DNA of 64,000 nucleotides from JBAOHV01 sp963714875 (lineage in GTDB: Bacteria > Actinomycetota > Acidimicrobiia > Acidimicrobiales > Microtrichaceae): NCBI GenBank assembly GCA_963714875.1, contig CAVQQI010000011.1, positions 1,302,001-1,366,000 of the forward strand, in the 5' to 3' direction. The notes beneath the pieces are model-generated. The model saw only the letters and a program-made list of their open reading frames with translations. It searched no databases and had not been told where the DNA came from. Of this stretch, positions 8,851-18,812 are shown one piece after another. A program made the position numbers and the translations under genes. Numbering within the stretch: the first letter of the stretch is position 1; every line of letters begins with the position of its first letter.

Positions 8851-9431
8851 TGGAGGACTTCGCGGACGTCGACGCCTATCTGGAGGCGACCGATCGGTGG
8901 CCGGAGGAGATCAGGATCCTCCGGCCGTTGTTGCTCGGGTGCGGACTCACCGAGGAGATCAGGTGGGGCAAGCCGTGCTACCGCCACGATGATGCGAACA
9001 TCGTCCTGATCCAGGAGTTCTCGGACCATCTGGCGCTCATGTTCTTCAAGGGCGTGCTGCTCGAGGACCCCGACGGGGTGCTGCGTGAGCAGGGACCCAA
9101 CTCACATGCGGCGAAGCGCATCGCCTTCACCTCGACCGACGAGGTGGCTGCGATGGCCGACGTCGTCACCGCCTATGTGCACGAGGCGATCGCCCATGAG
9201 GGCGCCGGCACCGAGCTGCCACCTCGGCCCGAAGAGGAGTTGGCACCCGAACTGGTCGATCGCCTCGCTGCTGACGGCGAGTTGGCCGAGGCGTTCGAGC
9301 ACCTCACCCCGGGGCGCCGACGTGAGTACAACCTCCACGTCGCCGACGCCAAGCAGTCCAGCACCCGGGCGCGCAGGGTGGACAGGATCGTGCCCCGCAT
9401 CTTGAGCGGCAGAGGACTTCGAGACCGATAG
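8850..9431 (+). CDS. YdeI/OmdA family protein (DUF1801 plus OmdA)
   Basis: A 193-residue protein. The N-terminal DUF1801-like domain (about 10-110) has ILRPLLLGCGLTEEIRWGKPCY and a hydrophobic core strand ALMFFKGVLLEDP. The C-terminal OmdA/YdeI element (about 135-190) has AFEHLTPGRRREYNLHVADAKQSSTRARRVDRIVPRI. YdeI-like proteins are linked to polymyxin or bacteriocin tolerance in some bacteria, but the molecular role is unknown. ATG 8850 is preceded by an in-frame GTG at 8847; no Shine-Dalgarno is visible. A minimal leader ORF ends on its start codon. Confidence 0.82.
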   Translation: MEDFADVDAYLEATDRWPEEIRILRPLLLGCGLTEEIRWGKPCYRHDDANIVLIQEFSDHLALMFFKGVLLEDPDGVLREQGPNSHAAKRIAFTSTDEVAAMADVVTAYVHEAIAHEGAGTELPPRPEEELAPELVDRLAADGELAEAFEHLTPGRRREYNLHVADAKQSSTRARRVDRIVPRILSGRGLRDR

Positions 9432-9547
9432 CAGGCGCGCCGGCAGCGCCCGCCGTCGACGGCAGTCCTGCAACCACCCGACTGCTGGGCTTCACCCCGT
9501 CGGACGTGGTGTCCCTTCAGTGGCCCACCTCAGCCTGTTCGCCGGCA

Positions 9548-9967
9548 TCAGTCCTGGTCCTCGACCTCGCCGCTCAGCATCCACGACACGCCGAACCGGT
9601 CCACGCACGCCCCGAACAGCGGCGACCAGAACACCGGCTCCAGCGGCATCTGCACCTCACCGCCGTCGGCCAGCGCGTCGAAGGCCCTGCGCACCTCGTC
9701 GAGGTCCTCGTAGCTCAGGTGCAGCGCCACGCCCCTCACCCCGCTGCCGTCGCCGGTGGGGTCGTCCGAGGCCATGATCAGCGAGCCGTCGGGCAGGGTG
9801 AGCGCAGCGTGCATCACTGCGTCCGGCGCCATCTCCATGCCCGGATCCTCACCATCGGGGGTCTCGGACGCCGCCATGATCTCGAGCTCTCCGCCGAGGA
9901 CCGCCTGGTACCGCGTCATGGCCTCGCGGGCGGTGCCGGAGAAGAACAGGTAGGGGTACAGGGACAT
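9548..9967 (-). CDS. VOC family protein, PhnB-like
   Basis: A 139-residue vicinal-oxygen-chelate fold protein of the PhnB type. It begins MSLYPYLFFSGTAREAM, has LGGELEIM, HAALTLPDGSLIMASD and ends FWSPLFGACVDRFGVSWML, all characteristic. PhnB proteins are usually of unknown catalysis. ATG 9967 was chosen because a perfect AGGAGG lies 5 nt upstream; the open frame further upstream has no homology. It converges with the YdeI gene. Confidence 0.9.
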   Translation of the reverse strand: MSLYPYLFFSGTAREAMTRYQAVLGGELEIMAASETPDGEDPGMEMAPDAVMHAALTLPDGSLIMASDDPTGDGSGVRGVALHLSYEDLDEVRRAFDALADGGEVQMPLEPVFWSPLFGACVDRFGVSWMLSGEVEDQD

Positions 9968-10107
9968 TCGGGACCTCCTGGTCGCGAGCACGTTCGTCAC
10001 ACATGCGGACGGAACCAGCATCGCGAACCCATCGCGATGACGGAGGCTGGGCGGAAGGAGAATCCGTTCCACCGTTCCACCGATCCACCGTTGAGGCCCA
10101 CCCTGCG

Positions 10108-11790
10108 TCAGTCCCGCAGGACCTGTCCGGGCCGGGAGGTCGATGGTTCGGCCAGCTGCTCACCGTCGACCCGGATCGCCACGCCGTTCACCAGCACGTG
10201 GCGAACGCCGACGGGCTGGTCGGCGGTCAGCCGCTCGCCATCCGCGGGGAAGTCCACCACACGCCGCAGCGGCCCGGGGGCCACGGTGGCCGGGTCGAAC
10301 ACCACCACGTCGGCGGCCATCCCCGGCGCGATCGTGCCCCGGTCCTCCAGCGCGTAGATCGCCGCAGGCTCTGCGGTCAGCTTGTGCACGGCACGCTCGA
10401 GCGACATGACCTGACGGTCGCGCACCCAGTTGCCCAGCAGGTCGGTCGCGAAGCAGGCATCGCACAGCTGGCTCACGTGCGCCCCGGAGTCGGCGAGGCC
10501 GATCAGCACGCCGTCGCGAGGCAGCAACCAGGCGATCGCCTCGGCGTCGTCGTTGGCCAGGGTCGAGTTGAACCGGGTCGTCAGGTCATCGTCGAGCGAC
10601 AGGTCGAGCATCACGTCGAGCGGCGTGCCGCCGCTGCGCTCGGCCAGTTCCATGACCGAACTGCCGACCAGTTCGGGCTGGGTGTCCGACTCGGCGACCG
10701 ACAACGCCGCCCAGTTGAACGGCAGCAGTCCGCCGCGACCCGACACGTCCTCCCAGGCCTGCGCCCGCCACGCCGGATCCCGGTAGGCCGCCACCCGGGC
10801 CGCACGGTCGACATCCATCAGCGCAGCGAACGACGGGCGCATGTTCAGGGTGAACGGCTCCTCCAGGTTCATCTGGAACACCAGTGGGCGACACGACACC
10901 TGCGGCCACACCTCGACGCCGTCGGCCCGCGCCGCGTCGTGCTCCGCGATCACCTTCTCGTGGTACGGCAGGCCCTTCACGGTCAGCAGCGCCGTCCAGG
11001 TGATGGGGCGCCCGAGGTGCCGCTGCAGCTCGAACACCTGCTCGTTGCGGAACACGCCACCGGGCAGCAGCGCGACCACACCGCGGTCACGTTCCCGCAA
11101 CGGCTCGCAGAGCTGACGCACCTCGTCCAGGTCGGCCACGCGGGACGGGACCGGGCGGCCGCGGTCGCCGTTGTGGGTCGGCGACGCCGAGGTCGCGAAA
11201 CCGATCGCGCCGTCATCCATCGCTGCCGCCACCAGCTGCTGCATCTCGGCCAGTTCGGCCGCGGTGGCGGGGCGTTCGTAGGCGTCGTCACCCATCACGT
11301 AGAGCCGCAGTGCGGTGTGCCCCACGTAGCAGCCGAAGTTCAGACCCACGCCCCTGTCCTGCACGGCGTCCAGGTAGCTGCCGAAGGATTCGAAGTCGCT
11401 CCACGGAACTCCGGCGACGAGGGTGTCCAGGCTCATGTCCTCGACGTGTTGCAGGGTGCGTCCGAGGATGCCGACCCCTTCGGGACGCACCGGTGCGATC
11501 GAGAACCCGCAGTTGCCGGCGATCACGGTGGTCACGCCGTGGTGCGCCGACGGCGTCAGCGCCGGGTCCCAGAACACCTGGGCGTCGTAGTGGGTGTGCA
11601 CGTCGATGAACCCGGGCGCCACCACGTGCCCGGTCGCGTCCAGCGCACGCTCGCCCTCGAGGTCCGGGCCGACCTCGGTGATGCGGCCGGCCCGGATGCC
11701 CACATCCGCGGGTCGCCCCGGCGCGCCGGTCCCGTCGACCACGGTGCCGCCCCGGATGACGATCTCGTTGCTCGTGGTGCGCGTCGTCAT
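10108..11790 (-). CDS. N-acyl-D-amino-acid deacylase (amidohydrolase family)
   Basis: A zinc-dependent amidohydrolase of 560 residues, most like D-aminoacylase, which removes the acyl group from N-acyl-D-amino acids. The N-terminal beta-sandwich strand IVIRGGTVVDGTGAPG leads into the metal motif HTH at 65-67 (APGFIDVHTHYDAQ), then VIAGNCGFSIAPV, typical of this subgroup. A later metal ligand region is GLADSGAHVSQLCD. The C-terminal RGTIAPGMAADVVVFDP closes the sandwich domain. Its start ATG overlaps the stop of the DUF2254 gene (ATGA), so the two are co-translated. Confidence 0.88.
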   Translation of the reverse strand: MTTRTTSNEIVIRGGTVVDGTGAPGRPADVGIRAGRITEVGPDLEGERALDATGHVVAPGFIDVHTHYDAQVFWDPALTPSAHHGVTTVIAGNCGFSIAPVRPEGVGILGRTLQHVEDMSLDTLVAGVPWSDFESFGSYLDAVQDRGVGLNFGCYVGHTALRLYVMGDDAYERPATAAELAEMQQLVAAAMDDGAIGFATSASPTHNGDRGRPVPSRVADLDEVRQLCEPLRERDRGVVALLPGGVFRNEQVFELQRHLGRPITWTALLTVKGLPYHEKVIAEHDAARADGVEVWPQVSCRPLVFQMNLEEPFTLNMRPSFAALMDVDRAARVAAYRDPAWRAQAWEDVSGRGGLLPFNWAALSVAESDTQPELVGSSVMELAERSGGTPLDVMLDLSLDDDLTTRFNSTLANDDAEAIAWLLPRDGVLIGLADSGAHVSQLCDACFATDLLGNWVRDRQVMSLERAVHKLTAEPAAIYALEDRGTIAPGMAADVVVFDPATVAPGPLRRVVDFPADGERLTADQPVGVRHVLVNGVAIRVDGEQLAEPSTSRPGQVLRD

Positions 11791-13133
11791 GACGTCCCTC
11801 CGTCGACCTGTGCCGACCGATCGCGGAAGCGGTGCCCGAACGCGGTTCGCACCGCATCGACGTCCTCCTCGATCAGGTCCGCTGCTGCACATCCGGCGAC
11901 CACCAGCTGGGCCTGATGAGCCAGACGGTCGAGCCCGTTCGGGTGACCGTCCAGCTCGACCGAACGCCGGACCTCCGACATCGACTCCAGCAGGTAGACG
12001 CACACCGTCGGGTGTGGCGCAGCCGCGCGTCGGAGCTCGTCGTAGGCCAGATCGACCAACTCATCATGACGGGGCAGCTCGGGCAGGAGCAGGACACCGC
12101 CCGCCTCGGTGCGGTGCACCTGCGGAGCGTGGTCGCGCCCGAGCAGCGCGACCAGCAGCGCGGCGATGTGGAAGATGGCGTCCTGTGCGGTCGTGGGGTC
12201 GTTGACCCCTGGCGACAGCGCCCGCAGCGCGACGTCGACGGTCTGACGAACGCCGTAGCTCGGATCCTGCTGCAGGGTGCGACTGCTGCCGAGAGAGATC
12301 GCGGCGAACACCCGGCGGTCCAGCTCGCCGATGTCCGCGACGCTGCCCCACACCGAACACAGCGGAGCGCCCGGCACCGCGTACCTGCCCGGGGCGGTGT
12401 GCAGCACCATGCCGCCGTTCGGCGGGGTGCAGTCCAACAGGGCGTCGATGCCGACCCGCTGCACCCAGCCCGAGGCAGGGACGCGCACGACGTGGTGGAC
12501 AGCGCCGCGTTCGACGCCGTCGGCCGTGGCAGCGCCCGGACCGTCGGGCCCGGCCAGCTCCGGCAGTGCGACCTCCATCTGTTCCAGGGAGTTGCGGGTG
12601 ACCCGCTCGAGGATCTGGCTCACGTCCATCGACCGGGCGCTGTGGTCGATGAACGCGATGATGGCGAGGATCGCGCCGATGCCGAGCAGCAGGGCGACCG
12701 ACACCGACACGTTCGGCACGACCGCCTCGGTGCTCTCTGCAGCCGGCGACCGCACGGAGCGCAGCACCACCACACAGAAGGTGAACGTGCCGATCACCAT
12801 GGCCATCACACGTCCGTTGAACGGATCCCTGAACAGCGTGTCGACGACCCGGGGCGAGTACTGCGCCGAGGTGCGTTGTATCACCAGCAACGACACCGAG
12901 AACGCGATGCCGGCGAACGAGATCGTCGCTGCCGCCAGCGTGGTGAGCACCGCGCGTGCGCTGTCGACCGTCGAGCTGAACACCAGCGGCAGCGACGAGG
13001 CGTCGTCGATGCTCGCGTCGAGGGCGACCAGGCCGGCCGCAGCGGCCACCGCCACCATCACCGCGAGCATCGGCAACAGGAACAGGCTGGTACGGGCCCG
13101 ATCAACCGCCCACGCCCACCATCGTCTCAGCAT
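11787..13133 (-). CDS. DUF2254 family membrane protein
   Basis: A 448-residue protein with four transmembrane segments in the first 200 residues and a soluble C-terminal half. Family features include the segment TISFAGIAFSVSLLVIQRTSAQYSPR (about 80-105), RDPFNGRVMAMVIGTFTFCVVVLRSV, and the later RTLQQDPSYGVRQTVDVALRALSPGVNDPTTA. Function is unknown. The start is ATG 13133, although a GTG at 13139 is also possible. It is followed by the D-aminoacylase with a 4-bp overlap. Confidence 0.85.
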   Translation of the reverse strand: MLRRWWAWAVDRARTSLFLLPMLAVMVAVAAAAGLVALDASIDDASSLPLVFSSTVDSARAVLTTLAAATISFAGIAFSVSLLVIQRTSAQYSPRVVDTLFRDPFNGRVMAMVIGTFTFCVVVLRSVRSPAAESTEAVVPNVSVSVALLLGIGAILAIIAFIDHSARSMDVSQILERVTRNSLEQMEVALPELAGPDGPGAATADGVERGAVHHVVRVPASGWVQRVGIDALLDCTPPNGGMVLHTAPGRYAVPGAPLCSVWGSVADIGELDRRVFAAISLGSSRTLQQDPSYGVRQTVDVALRALSPGVNDPTTAQDAIFHIAALLVALLGRDHAPQVHRTEAGGVLLLPELPRHDELVDLAYDELRRAAAPHPTVCVYLLESMSEVRRSVELDGHPNGLDRLAHQAQLVVAGCAAADLIEEDVDAVRTAFGHRFRDRSAQVDGGTS

Positions 13134-13224
13134 GCTCACCTCGTCGATGATGCCAGACCTCACCTCAGGGGTTGTCCCGGGACCGGCTACCGTTGCCGCA
13201 CCACGACGCGCCGGAGGACCAGCG

Positions 13225-13662
13225 ATGCCACTCGACGGAGAGTACGAGCCCAGCCCGTGGGAGCCGATCGCCGAGCAGGTCGAGCTGTACGAGCGCACCG
13301 ACGGGGTCGAGGGCTACGAGTTCATGGGTGGGCCGTGCATCATCCTGACCACCCGGGGAGCGAAGTCCGGGAAGCTCCGCAAGACGCCACTGATCCGCGT
13401 CACCGACGGGACCAGCTACGTGGTGGTCGGCTCGATGGGCGGAGCCCCCAACAACCCCCAGTGGGTGCACAACCTGAGGGCGCACCCGCACGCGGAGCTC
13501 CAGGACCGCGGCACCCGTCGTGACTACGCGGCGCGAGAGGTCACCGGGGACGAGAAGGCGACCTGGTGGTCACTCGCGACCAGCGTCTGGCCCGACTACG
13601 ACACCTACCAGTCCTCGACCGACCGGGTCATCCCGTTGTTCGTGCTGGACCCGGTCGGCTGA
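13225..13662 (+). CDS. Deazaflavin-dependent (Ddn-fold) nitroreductase family protein
   Basis: A 145-residue split-barrel protein of the deazaflavin-dependent nitroreductase family, which binds F420 and reduces quinone- or nitro-type substrates. The F420-binding signature TTRGAKSGKLRKTPL is at about 49-63, followed by the strand YVVVGSMGGAPNNPQWVHNLRAHP, both diagnostic. It ends in the usual RVIPLFVLDPV. ATG 13225 has a GGAGGA Shine-Dalgarno 8 nt upstream. A TACCGT box about 30 bp upstream could be its -10. It supports the presence of cofactor F420 in this organism. Confidence 0.92.
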   Translation: MPLDGEYEPSPWEPIAEQVELYERTDGVEGYEFMGGPCIILTTRGAKSGKLRKTPLIRVTDGTSYVVVGSMGGAPNNPQWVHNLRAHPHAELQDRGTRRDYAAREVTGDEKATWWSLATSVWPDYDTYQSSTDRVIPLFVLDPVG

Positions 13663-13685
13663 CACCTTCGCCCGGACAGATCGAC

Positions 13686-14612
13686 ATGGCGAGTTTCCTG
13701 ACCGACGACGGTCCCCACGACTGGCCGACGTTGACCTACGGCGGAGTGATGTCGTTCGGGAGAGCGCCGTACTCCCGTCAGATGGACGGTGTCGAGATCG
13801 CGATCCTCGGGCTACCGCTCGACCTGGCGACGACCGGTCGCTCGGGTGCCCGAGAGGGCCCCAACGCAGTCCGGACCGAGTCGGCGAAGCTGTCCGAACT
13901 GCCCAACTTCCCGTTCGGCGTCGACCCGATCCGGACCCGCCGTGTCGTCGACTGCGGAGACCTGGCGTTCGACACCAACCATGCGGCCTCGTTCCTCCCG
14001 GCAGCGTTGGGGGCAGCCCGTGAGATCCTGGCGACCGACACCCGCATCCTGGGGCTGGGCGGCGACCACTTCGTCAGCTACCCGTTGGTGCGCGCCGCGG
14101 CGGAGCGCCACGGCTCGCCGCTCGCGCTGGTGCACTTCGATGCGCACACCGACACCTGGCCGGACGACGGCGAACGCATGGACCACGGTTCGATGTTCCG
14201 ACGGGCGGTCGTGGAGGGTCTGGTGGACCCCACCGCGTCCTGCCAGGTCGGCATCCGAACCTGGAACGACGACACGATGGGCTTCGACATCATCGACGCA
14301 CCCTGGGTGCACCAGCACGGACCCACCGCCGTCGTGGACCGTGTGCGCGAACGGGTCGGCGCCCGGCCCTGCTACCTGACCTTCGACATCGACTGCCTGG
14401 ATCCCGGCGTGGCGCCGGGCACCGGCACGCCCGTCGTCGGAGGGCTGTCCACCGCCCAGGCGCTGGCCATCTGGCGCGCGCTCTGCCCGACCCTGCACAT
14501 CGTGGGCGCCGACGTGGTCGAGGTCGCACCACCGTTCGACCGGGCCGGTATCACGGCGCTCGCAGCCGCCACCCTCGTCCACGACCTGTTGTGCATGTGG
14601 GAGCTGCGATGA
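13686..14612 (+). CDS. speB: Agmatinase / ureohydrolase family protein
   Basis: A binuclear manganese ureohydrolase, most likely agmatinase (agmatine to putrescine and urea), 308 residues. All three metal motifs are present: GGDH at 125-128, DAHTD at 152-156 and FDIDCLDP at 233-240, the last followed by APGTGTPVVGGLS, which favours agmatinase over arginase. The related guanidinobutyrase cannot be excluded. The start ATG is 13686. The stop overlaps the start of the next gene (ATGA), placing it first in a three-gene overlapping set. Confidence 0.9.
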   Translation: MASFLTDDGPHDWPTLTYGGVMSFGRAPYSRQMDGVEIAILGLPLDLATTGRSGAREGPNAVRTESAKLSELPNFPFGVDPIRTRRVVDCGDLAFDTNHAASFLPAALGAAREILATDTRILGLGGDHFVSYPLVRAAAERHGSPLALVHFDAHTDTWPDDGERMDHGSMFRRAVVEGLVDPTASCQVGIRTWNDDTMGFDIIDAPWVHQHGPTAVVDRVRERVGARPCYLTFDIDCLDPGVAPGTGTPVVGGLSTAQALAIWRALCPTLHIVGADVVEVAPPFDRAGITALAAATLVHDLLCMWELR

Positions 14613-15052
14613 CCACGGACGAGGCGACGACCGACGGGTTGGCGCCGGCAGCCGCGCCCCCACGGCCCGGTGCCGTCACCGCCGTCGCGGTGCTCGTCGG
14701 GCTCCAGGCCCTGCTGCTGATCGGGTTCGGCGCGTATCTGATCGCCGGCGACGGCGATCGCGAGATCGCACGGATGATCGAGGTCAGCCGTGGCGACGTC
14801 GGGGTGGTCGGCGCGGTGCTGGTGGCACTCGGGGCGATCCCGGCACTGATCGCCGTGGGCCTGTTCCGCGGGCGCGACCTGGCGCGGTCGTTGCTCGCCG
14901 TCGTCCTCACCCTGCAGCTGGCCCCGTCGGTGTACGCCCTGGTCGCGGTGCAGGACACACGCGTGGGCAGCCTGGTGACGGTGGTACTCGCGGTGTCGGC
15001 GCTGTGGCTGCTGTACGGAGCACCTGCGTCCGAGGAGTACTTCAGCCGATGA
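14609..15052 (+). CDS. Small four-helix membrane protein, unknown function
   Basis: A 147-residue protein with an Ala/Pro-rich cytosolic start and four hydrophobic segments (about 22-44, 63-84, 91-112, 116-135). I do not recognise a family. Both ends overlap neighbours by the ATGA pattern (agmatinase before, DUF389 protein after), so it is translated as part of that operon. Membrane location is clear; a role alongside the following transporter-like protein is only a guess. Confidence 0.75.
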   Translation: MTTDEATTDGLAPAAAPPRPGAVTAVAVLVGLQALLLIGFGAYLIAGDGDREIARMIEVSRGDVGVVGAVLVALGAIPALIAVGLFRGRDLARSLLAVVLTLQLAPSVYALVAVQDTRVGSLVTVVLAVSALWLLYGAPASEEYFSR

Positions 15053-16680
15053 GCGACGGCGACCAGGTCGTTCCCGGCGCTGACGGGTTCGGTGCCGACG
15101 GGCCCGGCGCTCCGGACCTGGCCGAGCGGGACACGCTGCTCGGTGTGCCCGTGCGCCACCTGGCCTCCCCCGGCAGCATCCGTGGGGCGGGCCTGATCGT
15201 CGCCGCCCTGGCCATCCTGCTCTGGCCGGCGCGGACCGACCGGATCCTGACGCTGCTGCTGGGCGGCGCACTGGTCTTCATCACCGTGGTGACGACGGTC
15301 GAGGTGCTGCGCGAGCCGTCGCGGCGCCGGTTCTGGCCGATCCTGTCGATCGGCGTGGGCGCCGGAGTCGGCGCTGCGTTGTTGATCCACCCCGAGGACG
15401 GCCTGAGGACCACGACCCAGCTGACCGGCGCAGCGCTCGTCGGCGCAGCGCTGGCATGGGTGCTGCAGATGCTCCGGAGCCGCCAGGCCTCGCCGTGGTT
15501 GGTCACGCGGTCCCTGGCCGCAGCGATCGGCGGCGGGCTGCTCGTGGTGTTCCCCGAGACCCTCCTGGTCATCACGACGATCCTGGCAGCCCTGACGCTG
15601 GCCGGCGCGGGGATGATCCAGGTCTTCTCCGCCCGGCCCGCCGCCGACGGCACCGTCCGCTCACGTCGCGTCAGCGATGCGGTGCGCGACTGGGTGGGTC
15701 ACCAGACCTCTGCAGCGGAGGACCGGGCTTCGCTGCAGGACAAGGTCTACTTCGAGGGCATCGACGCTCCCCAGCGGTTCGCGCGGTTCGCCGCGCTCAT
15801 GACCTTCGCGTCGGTCATCGCGTCGCTCGGTGTGGTGGTCGAGTCGACCGCAGTGGTCATCGGCGCCATGCTCGTCGCCCCCCTGATGGTGCCGCTGATG
15901 GGCATTGCGCTGTCGGTGCCGATGGGGTGGCCACGCCGCCTGCGCCGTTGCGCCGGCGTCGCGCTGTCGGGAATCGGCATCGCGATCGCGACGGGGGTGA
16001 TCGTGGGTGCGACGAACTCGGTGGTCGTGGACGTGACGACCAACACCGAGATCCTCTCGCGCATCTCGCCCAGCATCGCCGACCTGGCGATCGCGGTCGC
16101 AGCAGGATCCGCCGGCGCCTACGCGCTGGCGCGTACCGACGTGTCGGACTCGTTGCCGGGGGTGGCGGTGGCCATCGCGTTGGTCCCCCCACTCACCGTC
16201 GTCGGACTCTGCTGGCAGCAGGGGGCGTGGAGCGCCGGCAACGGAGCACTGCTGCTGTTCCTCACCAACGCTGCAGCGATCATCGTGGCCGGTGGAATCA
16301 TGTTCGTGCTCGTCGGCGCCGCGCCGCTCCGGCGGGTCCGCGAGGACCAGGAACGTCTGTTGACCGGGGTGGTGGGTGCGTTCGCGTTCGCGTCCATGGT
16401 GGTGCTGCTGCTGTTGCTGAACGGCGCCCAGCTGGCCCGCATCCAACTGGCCCGCGACGACGTGGACGCGGTGCTCACCGAGTGGACCGACCGCCACCCG
16501 GAGTTCCGGGTCGAGGACGTCCGACAGACCGGCGAGGCCGGTTTGGAGATCGATCTGATCGGTCCGACCCGCCCGCCCGAGCTGGATCGCCTGGCGAGCG
16601 ACCTGGAGAACGCAACGGGCGACAGCATCGAGACCCGCCTCGCGTGGACGCGCCAGGACCGACTCGTGGTCGGCGACTGA
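15049..16680 (+). CDS. DUF389 membrane protein with N-terminal DUF308-like domain
   Basis: A 543-residue membrane protein with two parts. Residues about 40-195 form six short helices like HdeD/DUF308 proteins (repeat of GLIVAALAILLWPARTDRILTLLLGG and AAIGGGLLVVFPETLLVITTIL). Residues about 225-475 are a DUF389 core (TIGR00341-like), with SVIASLGVVVESTAVVIGAMLVAPLM, the diagnostic P-L-M-x-P-L-M-G stretch, VAVAIALVPPLTVVGLCW and LFLTNAAAIIVAGG. A soluble C-terminal tail (about 485-543) follows. The function of both families is unknown. Start ATG 15049 overlaps the previous stop. Confidence 0.85.
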   Translation: MSDGDQVVPGADGFGADGPGAPDLAERDTLLGVPVRHLASPGSIRGAGLIVAALAILLWPARTDRILTLLLGGALVFITVVTTVEVLREPSRRRFWPILSIGVGAGVGAALLIHPEDGLRTTTQLTGAALVGAALAWVLQMLRSRQASPWLVTRSLAAAIGGGLLVVFPETLLVITTILAALTLAGAGMIQVFSARPAADGTVRSRRVSDAVRDWVGHQTSAAEDRASLQDKVYFEGIDAPQRFARFAALMTFASVIASLGVVVESTAVVIGAMLVAPLMVPLMGIALSVPMGWPRRLRRCAGVALSGIGIAIATGVIVGATNSVVVDVTTNTEILSRISPSIADLAIAVAAGSAGAYALARTDVSDSLPGVAVAIALVPPLTVVGLCWQQGAWSAGNGALLLFLTNAAAIIVAGGIMFVLVGAAPLRRVREDQERLLTGVVGAFAFASMVVLLLLLNGAQLARIQLARDDVDAVLTEWTDRHPEFRVEDVRQTGEAGLEIDLIGPTRPPELDRLASDLENATGDSIETRLAWTRQDRLVVGD

Positions 16681-16854
16681 ACCACCGGCCGTCGTCCGCC
16701 CCTTGCGCTCCACCTTGGCGACGTGGTGGGGGTGGACGGAGGACACGCTCGTGTCGAAGATCCGGTGCATCACCCGAGAGAATCCCCGTGCCGCCCGGGC
16801 CTCGGCTGACCAGCGGCGAATCCCGTGGTCGTCGTGGCCGAGCCGCGCGAGCCA

Positions 16855-18812
16855 TCACCTCCGGGATGGACCCAGCAGCAGCGCGGACAGCGGACCGATG
16901 GTGAGCGCGAGCGACTGCTCCTGACCGTGCATCGGTGCGGCGTCGCTGTGCACGAGCGAATCTCGGACGTGGCGTTCGCGGAATCCGCTGCCGCCGTAGG
17001 TCGGGTCGTCGCCGTCGAGCAGCACCTGCCACTCACCGGCGACGGGCACGCCGACGCGGTACTGCTCGAACGGCGTGGCGGTGGCGTTGAGCACGACCAG
17101 CACCAGGTCCTCGTGGTTCCCCTGTCGATCCCGTCGCAGGTAGACGAACACGCAGTTGGTCGAGTCGTCACCGACCACCCACTCGAAGCCGGCATCGTCG
17201 TCATCGGAGCGGTGCAGCGCCGGTCGGTCGCGGTACACGTCGTTCAGCGCGGCGACCCAGCGGCGGACACCCTCGTGCCCCGGCGCATCGTGCAGCGACC
17301 AGTCCAGGGTCGCCTCGTGGGACCAGTCACGCTCGGGAGCGAGCTCACCGCCCATGAACAGCAGCTTCGCTCCCGGCTGGGTCCACTGGTCGCCGTAGAG
17401 CAGCCGCAGGTTCGCGAACTGCTGCCAGCGGTCGCCGGGCATCTGGTCGAGCAGCGAGCCCTTGCCGTGCACCACCTCGTCGTGGGACAGCGGCAGCGTG
17501 TAGCGCTCGCTGAAGGCGTACACCGACCGGAAGGTCAGCTCGCCGTGGTGCCAGCCGCGGTGGATCGGATCACGACGCAGATAGGCGAGCGTGTCGTGCA
17601 TCCATCCCATGTCCCACTTCGAGGTGAAGCCCAGGCCCCCGTGCTCGGTCGGCGCGGTGACGCCGGGGAACGCCGTGGACTCCTCGGCCACCACCATGAC
17701 CCCCGGCGCCTCCGCTGCGATCGCGTCGTTCAACTGACGCAGGAACCCGATGGCCTGCAGATTCTCCCGCCCGCCCTGCTCGTTGGGGATCCACTCCCCC
17801 TCGGCGCGCGAGTAGTCGAGGTAGAGCATCGACGCGACCGCGTCGACGCGCAGCCCGTCCATGTGGAAGCGCTCGATCCAGTGCAGGGCGCTCGAGATCA
17901 GGAAGCTGCGCACCTCGCTGCGGCCGTAGTTGAAGATGGCGCTGTCCCAGTCCGGGTGGTGCCCCTGGCGGGGGTCCGCGTGTTCGAACAGCGCGGTGCC
18001 GTCGAAGCGGGCGAGTGCGAACGCGTCGGTCGGGAAGTGCGACGGCACCCAGTCGGCGATGACGCCGATCCCCGCGCGGTGGAGGATGTCGACCATCGCC
18101 ATCAGGTCCTCGGGGCTGCCGTACCGGGCGGTCGGGGCGAAGAAGCCGGTGACCTGATAGCCCCAGGAGCCGTAGAACGGGTGCTCCATGACGGGCATGA
18201 GCTCGACGTGGGTGAACCCGTGCGCCGTGACGTGGGCCGCCAGGGCGTGGGCCAACTCGCGATAGTTCGGGAATCGACCCTGCTCCCCCACTGTCCGCCC
18301 CCATGACCCCAGGTGCACCTCGTAGACGGAGCACGGAGCGCCGGGGGCCGACGCGGCGCCGCGCCTCGCCATCCAGTCGCCATCGGTCCAGTCGTGGCTG
18401 CTGTGGTCGATGACCGAGGCGGTGTCCGGTGGCAGCTCGGTGCGCAGCGCGAACGGGTCGGCCTTGTCCAGGCGGACGCCGTCGGGCGAGGTGATGCGGA
18501 ACTTGTAGCGCTGACCGGGTCGGGCACCGGGAACGTTCCCAGCCCACACCCCGCTCGATCCCTGCGGCTCCAACCGGTGGTCGCCCGAACCCCAACCGTC
18601 GTGGTCACCGATGACCGACACGGCCCGGGCGTTGGGCGCCCACACGGCGAACCTGGTGCCGTCGGCGTCCGGATGCGCCCCCAGGTGCAACTGGGCACGG
18701 CGTTCGGTGCCCTCGTTGAAGAACCAGTAGCGCCCGGGGTCCGGTTCGGGGGCAGCGCCGGGATCGGGGGCGGGGCCGTCGGGTGCCCCCGCACGCCCTT
18801 CGCTCGCACCGT

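Noticed and set aside
9452..9463. Terminator GCCGTCGACGGC between the YdeI and VOC genes
   Set aside because: Only a 4-bp usable stem, which is common by chance at this GC content.
10003..11916. A 637-codon open frame opposite the D-aminoacylase gene
   Set aside because: It is the antisense shadow of a well-conserved amidohydrolase and its composition is His/Arg/Gln-rich without motifs.
15661..16773. A 370-codon minus-strand frame under the DUF389 gene
   Set aside because: His/Asp-rich composition typical of shadow frames in high-GC genes; the plus-strand protein is clear.
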